From NCBI GenBank assembly GCA_002270565.1, contig NQMI01000016.1:482432-546431 (forward strand): a stretch of 64,000 nucleotides of DNA, read 5' to 3'. Positions 37,035 to 49,159 of the stretch are shown here, piece by piece (the first letter of the stretch is position 1; every line of letters starts with the position of its first letter). Source of the DNA: Stenocarpella maydis (lineage: Eukaryota > Ascomycota > Sordariomycetes > Diaporthales > Diaporthaceae). The notes below the pieces were generated by a model that worked only from the letters and a program-made list of their open reading frames with translations, ran no database searches and was not told where the DNA came from. Position numbers and translations under genes: made by a program.

Positions 37035-37976
37035 CTACGAAGCCTTGTCGGGCTCTCTTCCAAACCTTGCCCTATAGCCCTCGATGGAGTCACCCTCTGC
37101 CCCATCGGCGAGAGCTGGCGCCTCGGCCTGCGTGGTGACCGTCTTCTCGCGGACGACGACGTCCACCTTGCCCCTAGGCGCCGCCACCTTGGCATCGTCA
37201 CCCCTCTCGAGGGCGAGGTCCGCCGCGTCCTTGGCGGCCTTGCGGTCCTCGTGCAGCTGCAGCCGTGCCATCTCGGCGGCCAGCCTCTCGGGCTCGCCCT
37301 TGGCCCCTCCTCCCTTCCCCTTCCCCTCCCCGGCAGCCCCACCACCGCCCTCGTCCTTCCTCTCAGGGTAGAGCTCGATCTGGATGTCGGGCAGCCCTGC
37401 CCTCTCCCACGCGGCCGTCTCGTTGAGCTGCACCTTGACCCAGAGCGCGCGGCGGGCGCAAGCCTCGCCGCACCACCTCTCGAGCTCCCTCGTCTCGACA
37501 ATGTCGAAGTCGCGCCGGCCCTTGTTGACCATCTTGTAGGTGCCCGCGCGGGGGTACCGCCTCCGCCTGTTGGGGCACAGGGCGTAGCCGCACTTGTCGC
37601 CGTCGAGGTTGCGCTCCTGGATCAGGTCGTCGTAGTCGGAGGGCTGGAAGATGCGAACCAGGGAGGCGAAGTCGCGCGCGTCGGCGGGGTCCGGGTCTGA
37701 GGCCGGGCGGGGCGGTGCAGCGGTGGTGGTGCCGCTGCTGCTGGTGCCACTGCTGCTGCGGGGGAAGTCGAGGAGGGTGAGGACGTTGTCGAATATCTGG
37801 GACTCGATGTCCTTGCGGGCCTGGAGGATGCGGGCGTGCTGGAGGGCGATCTGGCGCGGGTCCTGCTTTGGTGGCTGCTGTTGTTGTGGCGGGGGTGGTG
37901 GCGTGTTGCTGCTGGGGGAGGAGGCCTTGGGTTTCTTGAGGATGCCCTTGAGGGGCGGTTTTGTCTCGGAGGCCAT
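37035..37976 (-). CDS. RTR1: RNA polymerase II CTD phosphatase Rtr1/RPAP2 homologue
   Basis: Removes phosphate from the Rpb1 C-terminal repeats (Ser5/Tyr1 in yeast) and helps import and assembly of Pol II. Single exon, 313 aa. The zinc-binding core is visible: C129 and C134 in CGYALC, and C169 and C173 in WCGEACARRALWV, with the family motif LIQERNLDGDKCGYALCPN before it. The N terminus (1-40) is proline- and glutamine-rich; the C-terminal ~100 residues are charged and low in complexity, including a G/K-rich stretch. ATG at 37976 gives MASETKPPLKGILKKPK. It is divergent from BBC1 across 1.5 kb. Confidence 0.9.
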   Translation of the reverse strand: MASETKPPLKGILKKPKASSPSSNTPPPPPQQQQPPKQDPRQIALQHARILQARKDIESQIFDNVLTLLDFPRSSSGTSSSGTTTAAPPRPASDPDPADARDFASLVRIFQPSDYDDLIQERNLDGDKCGYALCPNRRRRYPRAGTYKMVNKGRRDFDIVETRELERWCGEACARRALWVKVQLNETAAWERAGLPDIQIELYPERKDEGGGGAAGEGKGKGGGAKGEPERLAAEMARLQLHEDRKAAKDAADLALERGDDAKVAAPRGKVDVVVREKTVTTQAEAPALADGAEGDSIEGYRARFGREPDKAS

Positions 37977-39524
37977 TGTGAGAGCGTTTTTGTTGTTGCT
38001 GTGGTATTATTCTTCGAGCTTGTAAAGGCCCGAGGTTGTGGTCGCTGAAGAAAGAAATATCCTGGGGCTGAGTGACGATGGTGGGGGCGAGGGAACAGGG
38101 AAGCTCTTTTCTGGCGGATGAGCTTCCTGACGTACAGTTTACTGTCTGCTGCTTGGGGCTTATGCACTGTGACAACTGTACGCATGTTGAGAGAGCATGC
38201 GTACTGTACCAGACCGTGCTGGTTTTGTTTGACGTTGCTGGCCGGTACTGACTGGCCCACACCTGTTGTCCCGGTTCAACAATAGAACAGGTAGCCATCT
38301 GTACAGCCATCCAACTGCATGGAGACAGGAGGTTGGTGCTGTTTTAGAATCCTGATCCTCAAGCCATCACCAGACCAGACGAGAGGTGTGCTTCAAGTCA
38401 GTCAGTGCCAGCGAACCAGGCCCTCGGGACTAAAGTGACAGACATATACATAGGTTACGGAGTATCTCTTGCCTCTGTCTATTTTACCTGCCCCCTTTTC
38501 TCCAGACTCTATCTACAATATCCCACCCACCCAGCACCCCCGTTCAGGCTACTGGCCGTAGCCATTCATCGTCACACAGCATTGCAATTGCACATTCCGA
38601 GAAGAAGAAGGAGAACAGAAAAAGAAGGAAGACAAAGAATCAAGAAAGAAGGGAAACCAAAGAAGGCTTCAGCCTTGCAGATCAAGAGATCTTCTGGGTG
38701 AGATCACCGTATGGGCGGCTGTTTGATGAATAACATGATCCCCAGCAAGGAGCACTCAGCAAACCGTCCGTAACGCACAAGCCCTGCCACCCGAGATCTC
38801 CCTCGTCTGAGGTCAGATCTCTTTTTATTCTTTGCTTCTGGCCAGCCTCTCTGTCTGTTCACATTCCTTCCCATCTATCCGGCTGCCTATGCCTGACGGG
38901 GTAATAATTATCTTGGAGGTCAGTCAGTCTCGTTCCGTCTTCCAAGCCGCCGAATGAGAGAGTGGCTTGCTCTGCCACCTTTTACTCGGAGCCGGCTTTA
39001 GCTACAAAGCACCAGAGTCCTCGTCATATGTTAGGCTGGAAGGGGGGGGGGGTTGTGGTAGCACCCGGACGCTGGGCCGGTCTCAACGAGGTGGCTGCTT
39101 ATTTGTTCATGCGCTGACGTCGCCCAACTAGCATCTGACTTAATAAGGTGCCGCATCAATCCACAATCCCCAATCCCGCAGTGCCCGCGTCCGCGACCCG
39201 CGACCGACCTCCTGAAGCTTCCCAGCACCCGAAAGCAGACGTTGCTTACCAGCCGACAGACCGACCTGCCCACCTGCTGCCTGTACGCCCAACCTATCTG
39301 TTCACCTGCCCATCCACACTCCAGACCCAGCACTGCCGGATTGCTGCGTCCTGCGCCATTTCTGACCTGCTGGGCGTCGCAGAGACAGTCAGACATCGCA
39401 AAAGGCCTGCGCCGTCCCAAACCATCGCTTCCGCATCATCATTACGTCGAACACTCGGCCTCTGTCAACTCCGCGTTGCCTTTGCCTTCGTCCTCGCCTG
39501 CGCCTTGGCCCTGGCCCAACAGCC
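37977..39524. other. Divergent RTR1/BBC1 promoter region
   Basis: About 1.5 kb. Contains one TACGGAGTA element (38456-38464) and a G11 run (39042-39052). A C-rich leader precedes BBC1 (39160-39520). Short open frames (including one at 39148-39582 overlapping the BBC1 start in another frame) show no protein features; the latter could act as an overlapping uORF if transcription starts early. Confidence 0.55.
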
Positions 39525-42500
39525 ATGTCTTTCAAGGTCAAGGCCCTCTACGAGTACTCGTCGCCCCACGAGGATGACCTGAACTTCCCAGTCGGTCAGA
39601 TCATAACCGTCACCGAAGAGGAGGATGAGGACTGGTACACTGGAGAGTACCTGGACGACGCCGGAGCAAAGCATGAGGGCCTCTTCCCCAGGAACTTCGT
39701 CGAGAAGTACGAGCCAGTCGCCCCGCCACGTCCGACCCGAACGAGACCCAAGAAGGAACCCGAGCCAGCCTCCGAAGACGTAGCCGCCGCTGCCGAGGAG
39801 CCTGCTGCCCCGCAGGCCCTCTCGCCAAAAGCCGTTGCTGCGCCAGAGCCAGTGGCCGCCCCCCACGAGGAGGAGCAGCCTGTCTCTCCGCCTCCGTTGC
39901 CCGCCGAGCCCAGGTCTCCTATAGCTGCTGCTCCTCGCGCCCCGGAACCGGCTGAGCCCCAGACGCCCGCCTCGCCTCCCCCCGCTCCTGCAGCAGAGCC
40001 AGTTGCTCAGTCCCCACCAAAGGCCGCGCCAGCTAAGAAGGGCCCGCCTCCCGTGACGCAGAAGCCAGCCAGCAGCTCCTTCAAGGACCGCATTGCCGCC
40101 TTCAACAAGTCTGCTGCACCGCCAATCGCCCCCTTCAAGCCGGCTGGGTTTGGTGGCTCCTCTGGCGCATCCTCCTTCGTCAAGAAGCCCTTCGTTGCTC
40201 CTCCTCCCAAGGGGAACACTTATGTTCCGATCCAGCGCAACACCCCAGTGGCTCCTGTCTACCGTCGGGACGAAGACCCTGAGATCAAAGAGCGGGAGGC
40301 TGAAAATGAGGAGACCGCTCAGAAGGCAGGATTGATGCCGACCGGATCGGCTGAGGGCGACGACGATCAGCCAAAACCCTTGAGCCTGAAGGAACGGATG
40401 GCATTGCTTCAGAAACAACAGCAGGAGCAGGCACAGAGGCACGCAGAAGCCGCGGCCAAGAGGGAGAAGCCGAAGCGGCCGGCGAAGCCTCGCATGCCCA
40501 GCCACGACCCCGCTTCCACCGAGGGCGCCGACGAGGAAGAGCCTGCTCAGCCGCTGCCTCTGGACCGCACCGACACCGGTGGGACGGGAGGAAGTGAGGC
40601 TATCGAAGAGTCGCACCCTCCTAGGATCCCCGCCCAGCCGCGCCGCAAGCCATCCAAGGGCCCAGAGCCCAGAGACGGAAACGAGGCGGACATGTCTGGC
40701 GCTGGAGAGACGACCGAAGACCAGGCAGACCTTACCGAACGCGAGGACAGTGACGAAAAGCCAAGGCGCCCCTCTCGCGTGCCTGCAGAAGCCGCCCCGG
40801 CCGAGGAGTCTGAGGAGGCGCAAGACGAGGAAGAAGACGAGGAGGAGGAAGACGAAGAGACCAAGGAGTTCCGCCGCAAGGAGGAGCTCCGAGCGAGAAT
40901 GGCAAGACTGGGCGGCGGAATGGGAATGCCTGGCATGTTTGGCATGCCCGTACCCGGCGGTGCTCCCTCGCTGCCGCCAAAGAAGAAGAAGGCCTCCGCA
41001 TCCGACAGGCGCACCAGCGAGGACTCCCAGCCGCTCGCTTCTCCGACACAGGCACCTCCCGTCCCCATGATGATGCCTTTGCCAGGCCTGGGTGGGCCCC
41101 GGAAGTCCGAGGACAAGACACCCGTGACGGAGCACGCACCTGCTTTATCTGATGAAGAGGACGAGCCGGTGGCACGCAGCCCCCCATCTGGTAAGGCTTG
41201 ATTCTGCCCAGACTCCGCTGAGATACACGAAGACTAACCTGTGTGCAGTCCCGACCAGCGCTTCTGGTGCTGCCCCGCCAGTCCCGGGTGGACGTCCCGC
41301 GCCACCCCCTGTTCCCGCGGACTGTATGTTTGGCCTGCCCTTTGCAATGTCTTGTCGCTAACCAATACGCAGCGAGACCTGCCCCGCCGCCTGCACCCGT
41401 GGCGAACGTTGCCAAGTCCGAGGGCTCCGAATCCGATGACGAACTGTCAGGACCCGGGGCCATGGAGACACCACGAAGTGAAGAGCCTCCAGTGACCAGA
41501 GCGCCGCCGCCACTGCCTCCCGTTTCTGCGCCCGCACCGCCTGTGCCCACATCTCCCCGGCTGCCTACGTCCCCTAAATTCCACGGCGACGACTCTACCC
41601 CGGTTTCGCCGTCCAGCAAGAGGGCCAGCCGGCCTCCACCCCCCGTGCCGGGTACAGCTCCAGCCCCGCCATCTCAGACAAGACCGCCACCGCCACCTCC
41701 ACCTGGTGGCCTGCCGCGGACTTCAATCTCTTCTGACCGCCCAGGGTCGTCTGCCAGACCCTCGGCTCTTCCAGAGGACAGTAATGAAGGAGAGGTCACA
41801 GAGTATGACGGAGATTACGATACAGACATCGCTTCATCGGTGCCACACAAGGATGCCCTGAAGGCCCACGGGCGGGAGTCAAGCATCGAGGACACCATTT
41901 CGGTCTCGTCACCAAAGGAAGCACCCCCTTCGCTGCCTCCACCCATTCCCTCCGCTGCTGCCCCGAGAGCTGTGCCCCCTCCACCTCCTGTGCCGAGCCA
42001 GCCGCCGCCAGAGAGCCGACCAGACACCCGACGATCGGTTGACGCTCCTCGAGCAGCCCCGCCGCCACCTCCACCCACAAATTTAGCTGCGCAGGACGAA
42101 GACGAGTACGACCCTTACAACTACACTGCTTCTGCGACGTCTCCCAGGGTTCCTGCTCCGCCGTCCTCGTCTCAACCACCGCCGCCGCCGCCTCCACGCC
42201 CGGAGGATGAATATGAGGAACCAGCCTACCAGCCACCACCTGAACAGAGGGCTCCTCCTTCCTCCGGAGGTCGGCCTGCCGCACCCGCTTCCCGGGGTTC
42301 TCTAGACATTCGTGCGTCGAGACGATCCGTGGACATGCTGAACAGGCCTTCCATGGAATCTGGGTTCGTTGCCAATGACATTGATCTCGCCCCTCAGTCC
42401 GGATGGTGGTTACAACCAAACGGCCTACCGCCACAGCTACAAGGTCGCAAGGACATTTTCTTCGAATCCGATGAGTCTCAGCAGCGTGGCACGAAGACCA

Positions 42501-43129
42501 CAGTGACTCGGGACCTTTACATTCTATTCCAGGACTACTCGCAGACTGTCATCACGGCGCGCTTTGACCCGCAGGATGCGAAGGACGTGCACTTGGAGCA
42601 GCGCCATGAAGGTCCTCCTCGGAGTCTGCGCCAGGACCAACTCGAGGAATCATACGAACGTTTCGGCCGCCCTCTTTCTACAGCTGTGGCCGGCAAGAAA
42701 GACATTGTCGTTGGCGATGGTTCACCACAATCGCTTGTACTTGAATTGCTGAAACCGTTCAAGGACGCTCTCCTACCCGTCGGCACCCGCGCGTACGGCG
42801 CTCTCGTCTACTCCAACCTAGCCAACGCCAGCACGACACAGACGGACCAGATCCGCCCAGGTGACATCATCAGCATCCGCAATGCCAAGTTCCAGGGCAA
42901 GCACGGCCCCATGCACGCCAAGTACAGCGTCGAGGTGGGCAAGCCGGACCACGTGGGCGTGGTGGCCGAGTGGGACGGAACCAAGAAGAAGGTGCGGGCC
43001 TGGGAGCAGGGCCGCGAGTCCAAGAAGGTCAAACAGGAGAGCTTCAAGCTCGACGACTTGCGCAGCGGCGAGGTCAAGATCTGGCGTGTCATGCCGCGCA
43101 GCTGGGTCGGCTGGGAGGGCCAGAACTAG
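39525..43129 (+). CDS. BBC1: Bbc1/Mti1-type SH3 protein of actin patches
   Basis: In yeast, Bbc1 binds Las17/WASP and type I myosins at endocytic actin patches and restrains Arp2/3 activation. Three exons (39525-41190, 41249-41323, 41373-43129) give 1,165 aa; both introns (58 and 49 nt) keep frame. The N-terminal SH3 domain covers about residues 3-66 (ALYEYSSPHEDDLNF, DEDWYTGEY, GLFPRNFV). A long proline-, alanine- and acid-rich middle follows with many PxxP and poly-P runs plus a charged ERMALLQKQQQEQ coiled stretch. The C-terminal ~240 residues (SGWWLQPNGLPPQ to WVGWEGQN) form the conserved Bbc1/Aim3-type domain found in filamentous-fungal homologues. The middle exon is a 75-nt proline-rich cassette that could be skipped without changing the frame. 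Confidence 0.92.
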
Positions 43130-45760
43130 GAGATGGGCTTCTCCCCAGTGCCGATGCAGCGGACAGGGGGGTGGTGCCTCCGCAACCACCACGGCAGCAG
43201 CAGCCACAGCAGCACCAGGTCTGCGACAATGATGAACTCGCCAGCGATTGCGCTGCACCACGGCGCCCCTTCTTCGGCCCGGTACCTCGACGGCGGCCCT
43301 GCTAGAGCGGGGCGGCGGGGTCTACGGGGCAGCTACAGCCCGTCCCCCAGGATGAGCCTCGAGGTAGACGCGAACCCATGGTCTTAGTGTTACTGCTTCG
43401 CCGGGCGCGGGCTCAGCAGTGAGGACAGTGGTAATCCTGGGAGTGGTAGTGGAGGGGGTGGTGATGGGATATAATGATCCGCGAGTGTGGCGGCGAAAAA
43501 AGGAGCATGTACGGTAGGGAATGGGGGTGGGGGAGGGATTATTGTGTATGCGCGCGCGTGGTCTGTGTGTGTACGAGTTCTTTCCGGGGAGGAACATTCA
43601 TCATTGTCATTGTCATCGCATCATATCATGTCGCGGCAGGGAAGGGGGAACACCAGGGCAAGGGCAAGAGCAAGACTATCGACCGTCCTCCCCTCCACCG
43701 CCGAGATGTTGTGTCAGGCAGAGAGAGAGAGATAGACGGGCTGTGTAGGGGGGTGTGTGTGTGTGGTTTGTTGGGGTGTCGGGAGGAGGTAGTTGTCAAG
43801 AGGTGGGTGGATGTGTCTTCCTTACCTACCAAACCGCGGTTCTGGCAACATACATGTTTCTACTTCTTGGCTTTATTGAGAATTGTACTTTGCATCGCCA
43901 CTTTTTTCAGCCTCCTTTCTGTTTAACTGCAGAGGAAAATGGACACGACCATACCTCTGCAGCATGGTGTGGCCCTCATATACGTGCCTTCACGGATGCC
44001 AACATTCTCCTCGTCACCCTGACCTGTACTTGGAAACCCAGCAATGTCAACAAGAAGCTGGCACGAGGGGCGCAATCCAAAGCTGAAAAGGCCTTGGGCG
44101 AACCAGGCGGCAGAGCTGGCAGCATTGCCCCCAAGATCTGCATAGTGTGGTGGCACCTGGATTAATTAATTACTCTAATAGGTAACCGTCTGAGTCTGCT
44201 GCGTGATACGACCTGCGCCCCTAGATCGCAGACGACCCCCAAAATACCTTCAGCCCCATCACTCAAAGTCAAGGTTTTAATGAACGTTTTGCCCCCCCCC
44301 CCCTCTTGAGTGTGCTCCTTGCCCAGGACTGACTTCTCTTCAAAGGAAAATGACCCTGCAGAGTGCGGTTGTGGCCAGGGGCGACAGCCTTCCCGAATTA
44401 CTGCATGATATGCATCCTACATAGCGACACGGGATTGGCAGACCACGTCACTTCATTTTCTTTACTTTGGAAAAATATTTCAGGCAGGCCTCTACCTAGT
44501 TCGATATCCCGTTTACATTTCCTCAATGTCAATTTTCTTTGTAAAAAAACATTTTCCAACCGTTGGTAATACCCTTGAGCACTTCGTGCGGCGTTGATGT
44601 TCAGCTAGGGACGTTGTTAATCGATTTATGCAAGATATGCAAGCAGATATTGTTGACCAATGTGAGAAGAATGTTTGAAAGGCGTTTGATTTCTGGCCCC
44701 CGTCGTGAACCTACGAGCCCCGCCCCCATATGATACATTCCATGCGAGCACTTGAGGCGTTATTCTTAGCCGGGCCGCTGTCTCTGAAAAACGAAACTTG
44801 GTGTTATGAACCAGACACAACAGGGACTAGTTCCAAAGGCCTCGGTGTCACGAGAGGGGATACAGAGACAAGGCAGCTGTCCTCAATACGTCTGGGTCGG
44901 CGCTACCTTCTATGTAAGGGGGAAGGTTTGGAGGGGTTCGAGGAAGAGGTTTAAGTCCTAGAGGGTATAGGCAAGTGGGCCTTACTGAATGACTAAGCAG
45001 CCAGTGGGGCCCCAATCACCCACGCGCACACACTTACAATAGGTAAGAAAGTTAGGAAAATACTTTAAAAATATTATAGCTCTTAAGAACCTATTATTTT
45101 AACTTAATTAAATTTAATAACGATAATAATAATATAACTAAGGCTATAGTATTAGTAATCTTAATATACTTTTAATACTCTTAAATTATAGCTATATTAT
45201 AATTAAAGCAGGCTTATAGCTACTTATTTAGTAGCAAGTTATTGAAATGTAAATAAAACTTTAATTTAACTCCTGAAGTTATGTAGGGGATAAATGAGGT
45301 ATTATAATGACTTTAAGTTTAAGGGCAATAGTACTATTATTATTATTGTTATTAGTAAGTTTTTAGGGAATCCGCGTTCTGACACAAATTAAGGTGGTCA
45401 GACGGATTAAGCGACAAGTGACAAGGGGTGGGCCAAGTTTCGTTTGTTAGAGACAGCGCTGAATCTCACTGCATAAACTAGGCATTGGACGATAAGGTTT
45501 CTACCAAAGGAGCCTGGTCAACGAGCCTTATAGCCCCCAAATTCCGGGTTTCCTGCTCGGCATGAGAATTCGCCCTTGGACTGGGGTTGATGTCAGGATC
45601 ATGGGGCATTGCCTCCGAGGAGACCACAGGTTCTTCCGACTGCAAGTATTAGTATAAGATCCACCCTGGTTCGTGAGATACCGATCAAGATTCCTTGCTT
45701 TCTCATGTGTCTTCTTCTCTATATTCCCAAACTTGGAAAGGGGCCTTATACTTCATCGCA
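43130..45760. other. Gene-free spacer with AT-rich block
   Basis: About 2.6 kb after BBC1. The first 400 nt are probably its 3' UTR (GT-rich around 43750). A C12 run lies at 44292-44303 and an AT-rich block at 45040-45366 is listed separately. Open frames of up to 150 codons here are compositional and show no family. Confidence 0.6.
45040..45366. repeat. AT-rich, TpA-rich block (RIP-like)
   Basis: About 330 nt of almost pure A/T with many TAATA/TTATTA/TAATTAA strings stand out from GC-rich surroundings with sharp edges. In Sordariomycetes this composition is the usual result of repeat-induced point mutation (CpA to TpA) on an old transposon copy. No encoded protein could be read from it, so the original element is unknown. 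Confidence 0.6.
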
Positions 45761-48205
45761 ATGGCAGACACTGCTGACAAGGTTCAATTCGATGTCTATC
45801 TTGGTACCTGGATAAACTGGTCTAGAGGCCGCATCCTAGGCGCCACACTGACACTGGAGTCTCGTTATGGCCTTCTACTCCTTTCTTTCACGGCTACCTT
45901 CGTCGGCTTCGTGGCCTCGAGGTTTTGGCGCATCGGGACGCTAATACTCCACCGGGTCTATTCGACACCTCATCCGCGTGATGCCCTCCATCACCAACGC
46001 CAAGTTGGTAAGTATATGACAAGTCATGCCTCATCGGCTGGCGATGGACCGTGGAATTTAGCTGACAGATGGTGTAAGTACTGCGGAACTCATTGTCTGC
46101 GATATCCACACTTTGGACGTCTTTGCAGCTGGCTTGGAACTGGAGAGCCGTTGCGGATGGCTATCTTGCTCGTACTCTTCCGACCATCATCTTCGCAGCC
46201 TCAGCTTTCTGCGCCTTCACTGTTGCTGGTGGTTTCACATCTTCGATTTCCTCCGGCATCGGCATCGATGTTCTCATTAGAAGCCCTCGGTGCGGAGTTG
46301 TAGATCACACTGTCTATACAAGTGATTGGTTGGCTACCCTCTACCCATATATCGCGCAGGAAATGAACAACGCAGCCAATTACGCCCAGCAATGCTATTC
46401 CTCCAACGCAACCGGGACTTTGGATTGCACCACCTTCGTCAAGAATCGGCTCGAGTTTAGTCAGGTCCTCAATGCCTCTTGCCCCTTCAGCGACACCATG
46501 TGCCGCAGCAATGATTCAAATATATTGCTGGACTCAGGGCTCATCAGCAGCGACGATCTTGGCCTGAACATGCCAGATGACCAGCGCATGTTTTATAGGG
46601 AGATGCTCCATTGTGCTCCTCTCCGAACCGACGGCTTCGTAAACCACGTCTACGGCGTGAACAACAGGACTTTCGTGAGGTATTTATACGGTCACTGGCT
46701 TCAAACCGGCTCTGGACTTCACAACTGGACTTACGAGATTGAGAGTCTTGATGAGCAGTACCGGAGGCAAGCTGACAATTCGCTGCGGATGGTTACCAAC
46801 GGCCTCAACCTCGTGTAAGCAGCGAATCATGCCGAAGTTGGACGACGTGGTTGTAAAAGTGCCTAATGATTGAATAGTGCTACGACAGCGATAACATTAA
46901 ACGGCACAGCTCAAGTCGGTGGGCAAAGCTCCGGCAGCATTTTGCCCACCCCCGAGCTCACTGTGTCTGATGCAGATTTGCTGCTCGTTTTCCTTTCCCC
47001 AGAAGGTATCCTCTACTTGGACAAAGTGGACGACCCTTGGTATCGTGCTACTGTACCGTATGCCGCATACTATTTTGAGACTGCCCGTGACAATGTCGTG
47101 GATCGCAAGATGTATATCCCGGACGAGGCAGCGTCGCCAATGGGGTGCGTACAGCGCTATCAGTACTGCAACTCCAGAAAGCAATGCGGGAGCCTGGCGA
47201 GCTTTACAGATTCAGTCGCCAGTTCTGTGAGTCTATTCCATGAGGATCCGAGCGAACTCTGGTCTGGGAATTGGAACGAAAAGCCGGAAGCTACAAAAAG
47301 TCGCTTCAATTTTTTCCAGGCTTCGGTGACTGCGTCTGAGAATATCTACGAGATGATCGCTAGCCTGGGACAGTCTTCCTTGTTATCTTCACAACACCTC
47401 AGCGCAGGCATGATGGACCGGCTGCCCGACAATCAGTGGCAGCTGGACGTCACTCACTGGTTCGCAATTCGCATGGCTTCTCTCCAGGCGTCCTTTGTCG
47501 CTACCGCACGTGGACCAACTGACGAGGCAGTGCTACCATATTTCATTACGCCTAGCGAAGATAAAATCCAACAGGAAATGTGCAAAAACCAGGTGGGTAA
47601 CCGATTCAGTCACGTGCCGTGTTTATGGTTCCAAGGACGGTGCATGTAGGACCGGACTAATTGGTTTGTTGCTATACCAGAAAATTCACAGTACTGGCTA
47701 CACCTCACTGAGCCTGTTTGGACTCTACTTCACATACGTCACCGGCATCCTCATCATCCTAGCTTCATACATGGCCGAACCTCTGCTTGCCTTCTCCTTT
47801 TCGCGGAGCAAATACGAGGAGTACAAATACCTGGAGTGGGCGGCCAACAGCACCCTGCAGCTTCAACGTCTGGCCTATCAGGGCCTCGGGTCGGAAAAGT
47901 GGACAGGCTACACAGATGACATCCCAAAGACGAGGCCGGGATATTTTCTCGCCGACCTGGCACGGGCCTATCCCCCAGAGGACGGCGACAGCGAGACGCA
48001 GGAGGTGAAGCCAGCGGCCCACGCGGCAAGCACAACCACGCCGTCAGTCTCAGGGGCCAGTGTGAACGGAGCAGTCTCTGGACACTCGCCAGGTTCTCTG
48101 TCACGCCCGGCTTCGGCAGTCTCGGAGTTGATCCCGCAGCCCGCCCCGATGCAAGCTGCCTCGCCCCAGGTCATGTCGCCGATCTCACGGCATCACGAGG
48201 GCTGA
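45761..48205 (+). CDS. Fungal multi-pass membrane protein of unknown function
   Basis: Four exons (45761-46007, 46079-46814, 46878-47592, 47681-48205) give 740 aa. The first join is set by frame and by the phrase HHQRQ|VVLRNSLSAISTLW, using acceptor GTGTAAG at 46078; the other joins are RMVTNGLNLV|ATTAIT and MCKNQ|KIHSTGY. TM segments: about 35-58, one near 115-140 (LPTIIFAASAFCAFTVAGGF) and a last one at about 575-598 before a cytoplasmic tail rich in S, P and A. The large middle domain has many N-x-S/T sites and paired cysteines, so it is likely outside the cell or in the lumen. I know this architecture from filamentous-fungal proteins that are annotated only as hypothetical; I assign no function. 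Confidence 0.82.
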
Positions 48206-49159
48206 GGCAACCAAACTTCACGATTTCTCCTACTTCGCCTTACTGCTCATTCAACCGCAAAGACGTGACATGAGTACGGCAGACATCCCTGTTGGCGGGT
48301 TTTGATGCACATGTAGCATCGCCCGAAGAAAGATTGTCATACATCAGTTCCACATCTTCTGCTGATCTGCGAGGGAGGTGTTCAAAAAAGTAATATCTAT
48401 TAATATCAGCAAATGGGCTAGTATGGTGGCAGAGAATGCTGTATGATGTTAAGAATCTTTAGCTATTTCCCTCGAGGAATTATCATTCATGATGTAGTGT
48501 ATGAATCCACGGCGGGTTGGAACAATGGTTGGGTGGACGAGAGAAAAAGGGCCTATTGGAGGCGACGACAAAGGAGAGACATGGATAATGGAATGGTTGT
48601 TGATACCTGATATTCAGCCTATGCACATCGTATTCTGGAACACCGGCTTCAATAAATGTTTTATAAGAGATAAGGACACGGACAATATTTAAATCAAGAA
48701 CCTTGGTGGAGATACTGACGGTAGATCATTATGATGACTCCCAGTGCCGTCATCCTATCACTCCTAGTAGGTCTCATTAGGCATGATGACCGTACCATCT
48801 GCAAATACATGCATCCCTTTTTTGATCTTTTCCTGTCTAGGCCGCTGCCAGTTTATGACCTGGAGAACTTTCGGTTTCGTCTCTCTTCTTCCAATCATAT
48901 TCCTCGGGTAGATAAATGGTGCTGTCGCTGCCTCACTACGTCGATCCTCGTTTACAGACTGGACCGTGACAACATCCTGAAGCAATGTCTAGAATCCGAG
49001 CTGGACGGTATCTGCATCGACGCTTTTGGTACAGCCGGGTCGAAAAAGGACCGATGAGGTTATCACCACCTTCTTAGGCTCCTACCGCCAGTGGTTATGA
49101 GGGCCTCAGGATTCACTGGCGGCTGCGTCGAATGCAATGCTGATCAGCTGCTCAGACAC

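Noticed and set aside
39465..41135. 556-codon minus-strand frame across BBC1 exon 1
   Set aside because: Antisense shadow of a proline/alanine/glutamate-rich coding exon; the plus strand carries clear SH3 and Bbc1 motifs.
46065..46078. A 5-nt micro-exon (ATGGT) in the 45.8-kb membrane-protein gene
   Set aside because: It would keep frame, but using the later acceptor GTGTAAG gives the more natural VVLRNSLSAISTLW segment, so the simpler model was kept.
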